A stretch of 64,000 nucleotides of DNA, from contig OY969789.1 of the NCBI GenBank assembly GCA_963703085.1, positions 1,426,001-1,490,000 on the forward strand. Direction: 5' to 3'. Position 1 is the first letter of the stretch. The number at the start of each line of letters is the position of its first letter. Source of the stretch: DATAEG01 sp963703085 (GTDB lineage Bacteria > Actinomycetota > Actinomycetes > Mycobacteriales > Jatrophihabitantaceae). Made by a program: the position numbers and the translations under genes. The notes under the pieces were generated by a model that was given only the letters and a program-made list of their open reading frames with translations, had not been told where the DNA came from and did not search any database. Of the stretch, positions 32,113-40,815 are shown piece after piece.

Positions 32113-33127
32113 ACTGACATTGAAAGCGAAGGACTTCAAGACCGACCAGGAGGTGCGCTGGTGCCCCGGGTGCGGCGACTACGCGATCCTCGCTGCGGTG
32201 CAGGGCTTCCTGCCGGAACTCGGCCTGCAGCGGGAGAACATCGTCTTCGTCTCCGGCATCGGTTGCTCCTCGCGGTTCCCGTACTACATGAACACCTACG
32301 GCATGCACTCGATCCACGGCCGCGCGCCGGCGATCGCGACCGGGCTTTCGACCACTCGGCCGGATCTTTCGGTGTGGGTCGTCACCGGCGACGGAGACGC
32401 CCTGTCCATCGGCGGCAACCACCTCATCCATGCGCTGCGCCGCAACGTGAACCTGAAGATTCTACTGTTCAACAACCGGATCTACGGCCTCACGAAGGGC
32501 CAGTACTCCCCCACGTCGGAGGTCGGCAAGATCACCAAGTCGACTCCGATGGGATCGCTGGATCACCCGTTCAACCCGGTGTCGCTGGCGATCGGCGCCG
32601 ACGCCACCTTCGTCGCCCGCACTCTCGATTCCGACCGCAAGCACCTCACCTCGGTGCTGCGCGCGGCCGCCGAGCACCAGGGCACCGCACTCGTCGAGAT
32701 CTACCAGAACTGCAACATCTTCAATGACGGTGCCTTCGACGTGTTGAAGGACGCCGACACCAGGGCCGACTACATCATCCCGATGACGCACGGCGAACCG
32801 ATCCGCTTCGGCGCCGACGGCAGCAAGGCGGTGGTGCGCGATCCGCGGACCGGCACGCTGAGCGTCGACGAAGGGGTGGCGCCGGACGATCCGCGGGTGC
32901 TCGTACACGACGCGCACAGCAGCGACCCGTCGACCGCGTTCGCCCTGTCCCGGCTGTCCGGCATCGACTCGCGGTTTGCCCCGATGGGTGTGTTCCGCAG
33001 TGTCGAACGACCCACCTACGACGCGATGATGGCCGCGCAGATGGACTCGGCCGCGGACAGTGGTCCGGGCGACGAGGAGGCCCTCGCTGGGCTGCTCAAC
33101 GGCCCGGACACCTGGACGATTCTCTAG
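32099..33127 (+). CDS. korB: 2-oxoacid:ferredoxin oxidoreductase, beta subunit
   Basis: The protein is about 342 residues. The start is uncertain: in-frame ATGs at 32093, 32099 and 32105 all overlap the korA end, and I chose the middle one. The TPP site is GDGDALSIGGNHLIHALRR ... NNRIYGLTKGQ. The cluster-binding cysteines are WCPGCGDY near the start, GIGCSSR and YQNCNIF. It forms the catalytic unit with KorA. The overlap suggests coupled translation of the two subunits in equal amounts. Confidence 0.94.
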   Translation: MTMTELTLKAKDFKTDQEVRWCPGCGDYAILAAVQGFLPELGLQRENIVFVSGIGCSSRFPYYMNTYGMHSIHGRAPAIATGLSTTRPDLSVWVVTGDGDALSIGGNHLIHALRRNVNLKILLFNNRIYGLTKGQYSPTSEVGKITKSTPMGSLDHPFNPVSLAIGADATFVARTLDSDRKHLTSVLRAAAEHQGTALVEIYQNCNIFNDGAFDVLKDADTRADYIIPMTHGEPIRFGADGSKAVVRDPRTGTLSVDEGVAPDDPRVLVHDAHSSDPSTAFALSRLSGIDSRFAPMGVFRSVERPTYDAMMAAQMDSAADSGPGDEEALAGLLNGPDTWTIL

Positions 33128-33193
33128 TGCCACCGGCCACCGACTCTCGGGTGGCCCGGGCACTGCGCGCACACCGGCCGTAACGTCATCACC

Positions 33194-34117
33194 GTGGAGC
33201 ATCGTGCCGAGACGCGCCGCGGCCTGCTCTACGGCTTGGCCGCGTACCTGCTGTGGGGCGGCTTCCCGCTCTACTGGCCGTTACTGAAGCCGGCCAGCGC
33301 GCTGGAGATCCTGGCCAACCGGATGGTCTGGTCCCTCGGGTTCGTCGCTCTGCTGCTCTGGCGCACCCGAGGCTGGGAACGGGTGCTGGCAGTTCTGCGT
33401 AACCGGCGGCAGCTCGCGCTGCTGGCCGTGGCCGCCATCGTCATCACGGTCAACTGGGGCACCTACATCTGGGGCGTGAACAGCCACCACGTCGTGGAAA
33501 CCAGCCTGGGTTATTTCATCAACCCGCTGTTCACGATCCTGCTCGGCGTATTCGTGCTGCACGAGCGGCTGCGCGGCGCGCAGTGGGTGGCCGTCGGCAT
33601 CGGCAGTGCTGCCATCGTCATCCTCACCGTCGACTACGGCCGGCTGCCGTGGATCGCGCTGACCCTCGCGCTCTCCTTCGGCACGTACGGCTATGTGAAG
33701 AAGCGCGCCAATGTCGGCGCGGTCGAATCGCTCGCCGTCGAGACCGGCATCCTGTTCGTGCCGGCGGTGGCGACCCTGGTCGCCATCGCCATCAACGGCA
33801 CCCTCGCCTTCGGCCGGCATGGCGTGGGCAACTCGGCGTTGCTGGTGGGCACCGGGGTGATCACCGCGATCCCGTTGCTGTTCTTCGCCGCCGCGGCGAT
33901 CAGGTTGCCGTTGAGCACGATCGGGCTGCTGCAGTATCTGGCGCCGGTACTGCAGTTCGCCGTCGGCGTCCTCGTCGACCACGAGCCCATGCCGGCAGCT
34001 CGGCTGGCCGGCTTCGCCCTGGTGTGGCTTGCCCTGGTGGTGCTGACCGTCGACGGGGTGCGCCACTCGCGTCGAGAATCCGCGCTGAACCGCGCTGCGG
34101 CGAGCGTCGCCGCCTGA
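33194..34117 (+). CDS. rarD: RarD-type EamA permease
   Basis: The protein has 307 residues from a GTG, with about ten hydrophobic segments. RarD hallmarks are LLYGLAAYLLWGGFPLYWPLL near the start, NWGTYIWGVNSHHVVETSLGYFINPL in the middle (quoted as its two halves NWGTYIWGV and SLGYFINPL) and PLSTIGLLQYLAPVLQF near the end. It is a drug/metabolite-type transporter. E. coli RarD affects chloramphenicol resistance but the substrate is unknown. It lies 66 bases after korB and may stand alone. Confidence 0.92.
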   Translation: MEHRAETRRGLLYGLAAYLLWGGFPLYWPLLKPASALEILANRMVWSLGFVALLLWRTRGWERVLAVLRNRRQLALLAVAAIVITVNWGTYIWGVNSHHVVETSLGYFINPLFTILLGVFVLHERLRGAQWVAVGIGSAAIVILTVDYGRLPWIALTLALSFGTYGYVKKRANVGAVESLAVETGILFVPAVATLVAIAINGTLAFGRHGVGNSALLVGTGVITAIPLLFFAAAAIRLPLSTIGLLQYLAPVLQFAVGVLVDHEPMPAARLAGFALVWLALVVLTVDGVRHSRRESALNRAAASVAA

Positions 34118-34198
34118 GCCCTGCTCGGTCGTACGCACCGGCTAACGTCGCAGCATGTCGACCACCCGGTTGCTGGTGCTCGGGTGAGGAGCTAGCCC

Positions 34199-35143
34199 AT
34201 GATCACGACTCAGGACCTGCGCAAGACGTACTCGTCCCGCCGCGGCGACGTCGACGCAGTCCGGGGCATCGACTTGTCCGTGGCTGCCGGGGAGATCTTC
34301 GGCCTGCTCGGGCCGAACGGCGCGGGCAAGACGACCACCATGCGGATGCTGGCCACCCTCATCCCGATGACGTCCGGCACCGCGAGCGTGGCCGGCGTAG
34401 ATCTGCGGTCCAATCCCGCCGAGGTGCGCCGGCGGATCGGCTACGTCCCGCAGGGCGGCAGCTCGGATCCGTTGATGACCGGCCGCCGCGAGCTCTACCA
34501 GCAGGGCCGCTTCAGCGGACTGAGCAGAGCCGATGCGGCCCGCCGCGCGGGCGAGGTCATCCCGGCGCTGCAACTGGACGAGGTGGCCGATCGAGCGACC
34601 AAGACCTACTCCGGTGGGCAGCGCCGTCGACTGGATATCGCGCTCGGCCTGGTGCACTCACCGCGGCTGCTCTTCCTGGACGAGCCGACCACCGGTCTGG
34701 ACCCGCAGAGCCGGGCCCACATGTGGGACGAGATCCGCAGGCTGCGCGAGGGTGGCACCACCATCCTGCTCACCACGCACTATCTGGATGAGGCGGATGC
34801 CCTCTGTGATCGACTGGTCATCGTCGACTACGGCACCGTGGTCGCCGAAGGCAGTCCCGCCGAGCTGAAGCGCCAGATCGCCGGCGAGGCGATCGTGATC
34901 GGCAGCAGTGACCCGGCTGCGGTCGAGGCCAAGCTGCGCGAGCTGCCCGGCCTGCGTGAGATCACCCACGCCGATGATGAGGTGCGCGCCTACGTCGACG
35001 ACGCGGCAACGTCCTTGCCAGCCGCCCTTCGGCTGCTCGATGCCGCCGGTCTGTCCATCACCACCGCCTCGGTCACCAAACCGTCGCTGGACGACGTGTT
35101 CCTGCGCCAAACCGGGCGTTCGCTGCGCGAGACCGCTGCCTGA
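34199..35143 (+). CDS. ABC exporter ATPase, DrrA type
   Basis: The protein has 314 residues. It has Walker A GPNGAGKTTT (about 39-48), signature YSGGQRRRLDIA (about 139-150), Walker B LLFLDEPTTGLDP (about 158-170) and the C-terminal regulatory DrrA-type domain (about 225-310, with VTKPSLDDVFLRQTGRSLRE). It pairs with the permease encoded 13 bases later. The family exports daunorubicin-like drugs, lipids or siderophores; the substrate here is unknown. An SD-like GAGGAG lies 8 bases before the ATG. Confidence 0.92.
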   Translation: MITTQDLRKTYSSRRGDVDAVRGIDLSVAAGEIFGLLGPNGAGKTTTMRMLATLIPMTSGTASVAGVDLRSNPAEVRRRIGYVPQGGSSDPLMTGRRELYQQGRFSGLSRADAARRAGEVIPALQLDEVADRATKTYSGGQRRRLDIALGLVHSPRLLFLDEPTTGLDPQSRAHMWDEIRRLREGGTTILLTTHYLDEADALCDRLVIVDYGTVVAEGSPAELKRQIAGEAIVIGSSDPAAVEAKLRELPGLREITHADDEVRAYVDDAATSLPAALRLLDAAGLSITTASVTKPSLDDVFLRQTGRSLRETAA

Positions 35144-35156
35144 AGGGCTGAGATTG

Positions 35157-35918
35157 ATGAAGATCCTGCACGACACCTGGCTGGTGTTCGCCCGCTCCAT
35201 GGGCCAGTCACTGCGCAATCCGATCTGGCTGTTCGTCGCCATCTTCCAGCCGGTGCTGTTCCTACTGCTGTTCGGCCCGCTGCTGAAGCCGCTCACCCAG
35301 GTGCGCGGATTCGGCGGCGACAACGCCTACACCGTGCTGGTGCCCGGCCTGGTCGTGCAGCTCGGGCTCTACGGCGCGGCGTTCGTCGGGTTCGGCATAA
35401 TCGGCGAGCTGCGCGAAGGCGTGATCGAACGAATGCGCGTCTCCCCCGTGAGCCGGGTGGCGCTGCTGGTCGGCCGCAGCCTGCGCGACGTGGTTGTCAT
35501 CGTGGTCCAATCGGCGCTCCTGGTGGTGATCGCGTTGCCGTTCGGCCTGAAGGTGAGCGGTCCCGGGGCAGCGATCTCGATCCTGCTGGTGGGCCTGCTC
35601 GGTCTGTCGCTGTCGTCGATCTCCTATGCCGTGGGTTTGATACTGCGCAGCGAGGACGCCCTCGCGCCGCTGTCGAACTTCTTCGTGGTCCCGGTGTTGC
35701 TGCTGTCCGGGCTGCTGTTGCCCATGTCGCTGGCGCCGGCCTGGCTGCGCCGGATGTCCTACGCCGACCCGCTGCGGCACACGGTGGACGCCACCCGATC
35801 GTTGTTCAAGGGCCAGATTGCCACCTTCACCGTGCTGCGCGGGTTCCTCGTCACCGGGGCGCTGGCGGCGCTCTGCGTGTGGTTCGCAGCGCGGCAGTTC
35901 CGGACCAGCCAGGCCTGA
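35157..35918 (+). CDS. ABC-2 type permease, DrrB type
   Basis: The protein has 253 residues from the ATG at 35157; an earlier open frame (from 34908) is a shadow of the ATPase gene. It has six predicted membrane helices with the ABC-2 motif region FGIIGELREGVIERMRVSPV (a coupling helix) and a typical LSSISYAVGLILRSEDAL. It forms the membrane half of the DrrAB-like exporter. The gene is directly downstream of its ATPase, as usual. Confidence 0.92.
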   Translation: MKILHDTWLVFARSMGQSLRNPIWLFVAIFQPVLFLLLFGPLLKPLTQVRGFGGDNAYTVLVPGLVVQLGLYGAAFVGFGIIGELREGVIERMRVSPVSRVALLVGRSLRDVVVIVVQSALLVVIALPFGLKVSGPGAAISILLVGLLGLSLSSISYAVGLILRSEDALAPLSNFFVVPVLLLSGLLLPMSLAPAWLRRMSYADPLRHTVDATRSLFKGQIATFTVLRGFLVTGALAALCVWFAARQFRTSQA

Positions 35919-35956
35919 GGCGGGCGCGTTCTGGCAAACCGGCACAATGACCAACC

Positions 35957-36712
35957 GTGACTGCCACCGAAACCACGGCCCTGCTGCAAGCGGTCCGGAC
36001 CTCCACGGCAACGGTGCTCGCCGAACTCGTCGCGGCGACCCTCTCCGATGCGGACGTGCGGGCGCCGAGCCTGCTGCCCGGATGGAGTATCGGGCACGTG
36101 TTGACGCACCTGGCGCGTAGCGCCGACGCGATGGCCGCAACCCTCGGCGGCTCGCTGCGCGATGAGTCCATTCCGCTGTACCCGGACGGCGACGAGGGCC
36201 GCACCCGGGACATCGACGCCGGGGCGGCTCGCAGCGCCACCGAGATCGTCACGGACGTGCGCGAGTCGGCCGATCGCCTCGACCGGGTGCTGGGTGCAGT
36301 GGCCGATGCCGACGCGTGGGATCGCATCGCCGACCGCGGCTTGTCCAATGCGGAACTGCTGATCTCCCGGTGGTGCGAGGTCGAGATCCATCGCATCGAC
36401 GCCGGACTGGCCGAGCCGGCGCAGTGGCCGGCGTTGTTCGTCGAGCGGATGCTGCGCGAAACGGCCGATCCGGCCCGACTCTCCGACCGGGTGGACCGGC
36501 CGGTCCGGATCGTCGTCGACGGTGGCATCGAGCCGAGTCTCACCGGCCTGACCGTCGAGGCCGGTGAGGCCGGGCACGAACCGCCCGCTGAGCTGACCGG
36601 TCCGGACTTCGCAGTGCTGGCCTGGCTGTTCGGCCGTGGCGCCGCTCTCGATCCTCCGCTGGGCAGCTCGGTCACGCTGACCCCGTGGCGGCGGATCCCG
36701 CCGGCCCAGTAA
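35957..36712 (+). CDS. Mycothiol-dependent maleylpyruvate isomerase family protein
   Basis: The protein has 251 residues from a GTG. The N-terminal four-helix DinB-like domain has the family motif LPGWSIGHVLTHLARSADAM (first metal-ligand His about 47-51) and WCEVEIHRIDAG (Glu and His ligands about 135-142). The C-terminal 90 residues form the usual SCP2-like domain ending in VTLTPW. Members with this layout use mycothiol or have unknown thiol-related roles, and the annotated isomerase activity is proven only for a few. The gene ends 4 bases from the convergent prenyl synthetase stop, leaving no room for a terminator. Confidence 0.85.
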   Translation: MTATETTALLQAVRTSTATVLAELVAATLSDADVRAPSLLPGWSIGHVLTHLARSADAMAATLGGSLRDESIPLYPDGDEGRTRDIDAGAARSATEIVTDVRESADRLDRVLGAVADADAWDRIADRGLSNAELLISRWCEVEIHRIDAGLAEPAQWPALFVERMLRETADPARLSDRVDRPVRIVVDGGIEPSLTGLTVEAGEAGHEPPAELTGPDFAVLAWLFGRGAALDPPLGSSVTLTPWRRIPPAQ

Positions 36713-36716
36713 CGCG

Positions 36717-37706
36717 TCAGCCGGTCCGGGCGACGACGGCCTCAGTGAGCTCCTCGAGCGCGTGACGGGCCGGCAGGTCCGGGATGCCGGCCAGCTCCGC
36801 TCGCGCCGACAAGGCGTACTGCTCGACGGTGCTGCGTGCCTCGGCCAGCGCCGGCGACGCGCGCAGCAGGCGCAGCGCCTCGGCAACGTCGTCCTCCACC
36901 GTGAGCGGCCCGGAAAGCAGGTCGCGCAGCCTTTCCCCGGTGGCATCCTGCGAGCGCAGGGCGTACAGCACCGGCAACGTCGCCACTCCCTCGCGCAGAT
37001 CGGTGCCGGGCAACTTACCCGACGCGTCGGTCTCCGCGACAATGTCGAGGATGTCGTCGGAGAGCTGGAACGCGACCCCGATCTGCTCGCCGTAGCGCCG
37101 CGCTGCCTCGACGATTTCAGGGGCGGCGCCGGCGAACATCGCGCCGAACTGGGCGGCGGTCGCGATGAGCGATCCGGTCTTGTCGGCGAGCACGGACAGA
37201 TAGTGCTGGGTACGGTCGGCTCCGCCGCGCGGGCCCATCGTCTCGCGCAGCTGCCCGGCGACCAGGCGGCTGAATGTCTGGGCTTGCAGCCGGACGGCCA
37301 CCGGACCCAGGTCGGCCAGCAGGTCCGAAGCCCGGGAGAACAGGAAGTCGCCGGTGAGGATGGCGACGGTGTTGTTCCACCGGGCGTTCGCCGACTCCAC
37401 CCCGTGCCGCATGACCGCCTCGTCCATCACATCGTCGTGATACAGCGTGGCCAGATGGGTCAGCTCGACCACGACCGCCGCCGAGACGATCTCCGGACGC
37501 GAGGGATCACCGAGGTGCGCGGCCAGCACCGACAGCAACGGCCGGAACCGCTTGCCCCCGACGGTGGCGTAACGCGAGACCTCGGCGAGCATCTCGTCCT
37601 CGGACGTCGCGGCGACCGCGAGCGCCGCCTCGACCGCATCCACCCCGCGCCGGACAGAGGCCTCCAACGTCGGGTCGTCGAAGGAGACGTTCAGGCCAGC
37701 GGTCAC
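36717..37706 (-). CDS. Polyprenyl diphosphate synthase
   Basis: The protein has 329 residues from a GTG at 37706 that overlaps the nuoN stop (GTGA); the longer open frame to 38072 is inside nuoN. The two aspartate-rich motifs are LYHDDVMDEA (FARM, about 85-94) and FQLSDDILDIV (SARM, about 212-222), with GGKRFRPLLSVL near residue 50. It condenses isopentenyl diphosphate units to a long-chain prenyl diphosphate, most likely the side chain of menaquinone. Being the last gene of the nuo operon fits this, since complex I reduces menaquinone. Chain length cannot be deduced with certainty. Confidence 0.92.
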   Translation of the reverse strand: MTAGLNVSFDDPTLEASVRRGVDAVEAALAVAATSEDEMLAEVSRYATVGGKRFRPLLSVLAAHLGDPSRPEIVSAAVVVELTHLATLYHDDVMDEAVMRHGVESANARWNNTVAILTGDFLFSRASDLLADLGPVAVRLQAQTFSRLVAGQLRETMGPRGGADRTQHYLSVLADKTGSLIATAAQFGAMFAGAAPEIVEAARRYGEQIGVAFQLSDDILDIVAETDASGKLPGTDLREGVATLPVLYALRSQDATGERLRDLLSGPLTVEDDVAEALRLLRASPALAEARSTVEQYALSARAELAGIPDLPARHALEELTEAVVARTG

Positions 37707-39268
37707 CCGTGGAGTTGAGCGGCGTTGGCCGCAAGGTCGAGGATCGGCTGCGGGACGATGCCGAGGAACACGGTGACGACGACGCCGAGACCGATCGCAA
37801 TGGTGCTCAGCGGCGACGGGACGGCGATCGTCGGGCTGTTCTCGGGCGGGTCGGCGAAGAACATCATCACGACGATACGCAGATAGAAGAACGCTGCGAC
37901 CGCTGAGCTCACCAGCGCGATGACGACCAACGGGCCGGCGGTGTGGTAGGCGGCGCGGAACACCACGAACTTCGCGGTGAAGCCGCTGGTCAGCGGAATG
38001 CCGGCCATCCCGAGCAACAGGATGGTCATGCACGTCGCCAGCAACGGCGACTTGCGGGCCAGCCCGGACCAACTCGACAGGCCGGTGGCTTCGCCATCGG
38101 CATCACGCACCAAGGTGAGCAGGCCGAATCCGGCGATCGAGGTGAACCCGTAGGCGAGCAGGTAGAACATGGTGGAGCTCAGCCCGTCCCGGCTCAGCGC
38201 CACCGTGCCGACCAGGATGAACCCGGCGTGCGCGATGGCCGAGTAGGCCAGGATGCGCTTCACGTCGGTCTGGGTGAGCCCGAAGATCGCGCCGACGACC
38301 ATCGAGGCGATCGCCACCGCCCAGATGACCGGTCGCCAGTTCCACTGCGCACCGTAGAACCCGACGTACAGGACACGCAGCAACGCGCCGAACGCGGCAA
38401 CCTTGGTACAGGCCGACATGAACGCGGTGACCGGTGTGGGCGCGCCTTGATACACGTCCGGGGTCCAGCTGTGGAACGGCGCGATGCCGGCCTTGAACAA
38501 CAAACCCACGACGAGCAGGCCGAAACCGATATAGAGCAGGGCGTCGGACTTGTCGCTGGAGTTGCTGAGCACCGAGGGCAGGTCGACGGTTCCGGCGTAG
38601 CCGTACAGCAGCGCCAGCCCGTACAGGAAGAACGCGGAGGCGAACGCCCCGAGCAGGAAGTACTTCATTGCCGCTTCCTGGGACAGCAGGCGGCGCCGCC
38701 GGGCCAGCCCGGTCATCAGGTACAGCGGCAACGACAGCACCTCGAGAGCGACGAACATCAACAGCAGGTTGTTCGATGCCGGGAAGATCATCATCCCGGA
38801 CACCGCGAACATCATCAGCGGGAAGATCTCGGTCTGGATGCGCGTACTGGTGATCAGCCGGCGATCGGCTGGCGACCCGGCGACGACGGCAGCCTGCGCC
38901 ACCACGGCGCTGCCGGTATCCACACTGCGCTCGGCGATGAGCAGGGTGGCCGGCAATGCCATCGCCACGATGGTGCCCTGCAGGAAGAGCGTCACTCCGT
39001 CAACAGCCAGAGCATTGGCGGCGGTGACGAGGTGCGTCGAGTGGATGGCCACGATGTCCACCAGCGCGGCGACCAGGCCTGCAATGGCAAGCCCGACCTG
39101 CAGCGGGTACCGCAGCTCCCGCGGGGCGAACGCCTCCACCAGGACGCCCACCATGGCGACGCCCAGCACGATGAACACCGGCATGAGGGCGTGGTACGCG
39201 ATCGACGGCGCGTGCAGTGCGGCGTTCGACGGCGCCGCGAGCACGGAGTGGGTCAGGGCGGTGCTCAT
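37703..39268 (-). CDS. nuoN: NADH-quinone oxidoreductase subunit N
   Basis: The protein has 521 residues and about 14 membrane helices. The antiporter-like core includes the conserved Lys/Glu segments ALLFVALEVLSLPLYLM-like sequence around residue 170 (here LLLMFVALEVLSLPLYLMTG), FKAGIAPFHSWTPDVYQGAP and SAIAHAGFILVG. It is one of three proton-pumping antiporter-type subunits. It overlaps nuoM by 4 bases. Length matches actinobacterial NuoN. Confidence 0.96.
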   Translation of the reverse strand: MSTALTHSVLAAPSNAALHAPSIAYHALMPVFIVLGVAMVGVLVEAFAPRELRYPLQVGLAIAGLVAALVDIVAIHSTHLVTAANALAVDGVTLFLQGTIVAMALPATLLIAERSVDTGSAVVAQAAVVAGSPADRRLITSTRIQTEIFPLMMFAVSGMMIFPASNNLLLMFVALEVLSLPLYLMTGLARRRRLLSQEAAMKYFLLGAFASAFFLYGLALLYGYAGTVDLPSVLSNSSDKSDALLYIGFGLLVVGLLFKAGIAPFHSWTPDVYQGAPTPVTAFMSACTKVAAFGALLRVLYVGFYGAQWNWRPVIWAVAIASMVVGAIFGLTQTDVKRILAYSAIAHAGFILVGTVALSRDGLSSTMFYLLAYGFTSIAGFGLLTLVRDADGEATGLSSWSGLARKSPLLATCMTILLLGMAGIPLTSGFTAKFVVFRAAYHTAGPLVVIALVSSAVAAFFYLRIVVMMFFADPPENSPTIAVPSPLSTIAIGLGVVVTVFLGIVPQPILDLAANAAQLHG

Positions 39269-40815
39269 TTGCCATCTCCGGGCTTCGCCAGCGGCGCCGC
39301 GGGCGCCGGATCTGTCTTCCCGACGTCGCTCATAGTTGCCTTGACGGCCGGGTTGATGATGTCCAGCATCGGCTTCGGATAGATACCGAGCACGATGATC
39401 ACCGCGAGCAGCGGACCGACGGCAAGCGTCTCGCGCAGCGACAGGTCGCGGAACCCGCGGACCTTGTCGCTGACCCTGCCCTGCATCGCGCGTTGATAGA
39501 GCAGCAGGACGTAGAGCGCGGCCAGCACGATGCCGGTCGTCGCGACGATGGCGAAGCCCTTGTGTCGGGTGAAGGTGCCCACCAGCACCAGGAACTCGCT
39601 GATGAACGTGCTCATGCCGGGCAACGCGAGCGCAGACAGCCCAGCGATCAGGAACGCCCCACCGAGGCGTGGAGTCACCTTCGACGTGCCGCCGTAGTCG
39701 CCGACCTGCCGGCTCTTGCCGCGCATGATCAGGAACCCCACCACCAGGAACAGCGCACCGGTCGACAGGCCGTGGTTGAACATGTAGAACACCGCGCCGG
39801 TGCCGCCCTGCGTGGTGAAGGCGAAGACGCCGAGGCCGATGAAGCCGAAGTGCGCGATGGAGGTGTAGGCGACCAGCCGTTTCATGTCACGCTGGCCCAT
39901 TGCGAGGAACGCCGCGTACAGCACGCCGATGACGCACAGCACGAGGATCGGCTTGGAGAAGAATCGGGATGCGCCCGGGAACAGCGGCAGGCAGTACCGC
40001 AGGAAGCCGAAGGTGCCCACCTTGTCCAGCACGCCGACCAGGAGCGCGGCGCCGCCGAACGGCGCCTCGGCGCCGGCGTCCGGCAGCCAAGTATGGAAGG
40101 GCACCAGCGGTGCCTTGATGGCAAAGGCGATGAAGAAGCCGAGGAACAACAGCTTCTGACTGGCACCGTCGGGCACCGAGCCGATCAGCGCAGTGAAGGA
40201 GAAGGTGCTCTTGCCGGCCACCACGTACAGCCCGATCACTGCGGCCAGCATCAGCAGTCCGCCCAGCAGCGAGTACAGGAAGAACTTCATCGCGGCGTAT
40301 TGCCGGCGCGGCCCACCGAACATGCCGATGATGAAGTACATCGGGACCAGCATTGCCTCGAAGAAGACGTAGAACAGGAAGACGTCCATCGCGACGAAGA
40401 CACCGAGCATGAACACCTCGAGCAGCAGGATCAGCCCGAAGAAACCCTTCACACTGCGGTCGGAGGCGAGTGCCTCCTCGGAGTCGTCGTCGGAGTCGAT
40501 GGTGTTCCAGGAGGCGATGACCACCGCCGGGACCAGCAGCGCGGACATCACCACCAGCACCACGGCGATGCCATCCATCCCGAAGGACAGCCGGGTACCG
40601 AGCGCGGTGATCCACGGCCAGCTGCCGAGGAACTGGAACCGCTCGCCGGTGGTGTCGAAGGCGACCGCCAGGACCACCGCATAGACCAACGCCGCGAGCG
40701 ACGTGACCAGCGTGACGAGCTTGATCAGCCTCTCTTCCGCGGCGGGCAGCGCGAAGACGGTCAGGCAGCCCACTAAAGGGATGAGCAGCAGGATGGGAAC
40801 GGCGACGTTGTGCAT
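39265..40815 (-). CDS. nuoM: NADH-quinone oxidoreductase subunit M
   Basis: The protein has 516 residues from the ATG at 40815 (MHNVAVPILLLIPLVG), which shares a base with the nuoL stop. The same frame remains open to 42690 but that part is a shadow of nuoL. Core motifs are FYVFFEAMLVPMYFIIGM (the pumping Glu), FHTWLPDAGAEAPFGGA and AYTSIAHFGFIGLGVF. A 25-residue Pro/Ala-rich tail ends the protein. Second antiporter-like subunit. Confidence 0.96.
   Translation of the reverse strand: MHNVAVPILLLIPLVGCLTVFALPAAEERLIKLVTLVTSLAALVYAVVLAVAFDTTGERFQFLGSWPWITALGTRLSFGMDGIAVVLVVMSALLVPAVVIASWNTIDSDDDSEEALASDRSVKGFFGLILLLEVFMLGVFVAMDVFLFYVFFEAMLVPMYFIIGMFGGPRRQYAAMKFFLYSLLGGLLMLAAVIGLYVVAGKSTFSFTALIGSVPDGASQKLLFLGFFIAFAIKAPLVPFHTWLPDAGAEAPFGGAALLVGVLDKVGTFGFLRYCLPLFPGASRFFSKPILVLCVIGVLYAAFLAMGQRDMKRLVAYTSIAHFGFIGLGVFAFTTQGGTGAVFYMFNHGLSTGALFLVVGFLIMRGKSRQVGDYGGTSKVTPRLGGAFLIAGLSALALPGMSTFISEFLVLVGTFTRHKGFAIVATTGIVLAALYVLLLYQRAMQGRVSDKVRGFRDLSLRETLAVGPLLAVIIVLGIYPKPMLDIINPAVKATMSDVGKTDPAPAAPLAKPGDGK

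Noticed and set aside
37943..40776. Long plus-strand Gln/His/Arg-rich frames opposite nuoN and nuoM
   Set aside because: They are the antisense of membrane-helix codons and have no recognisable domain.
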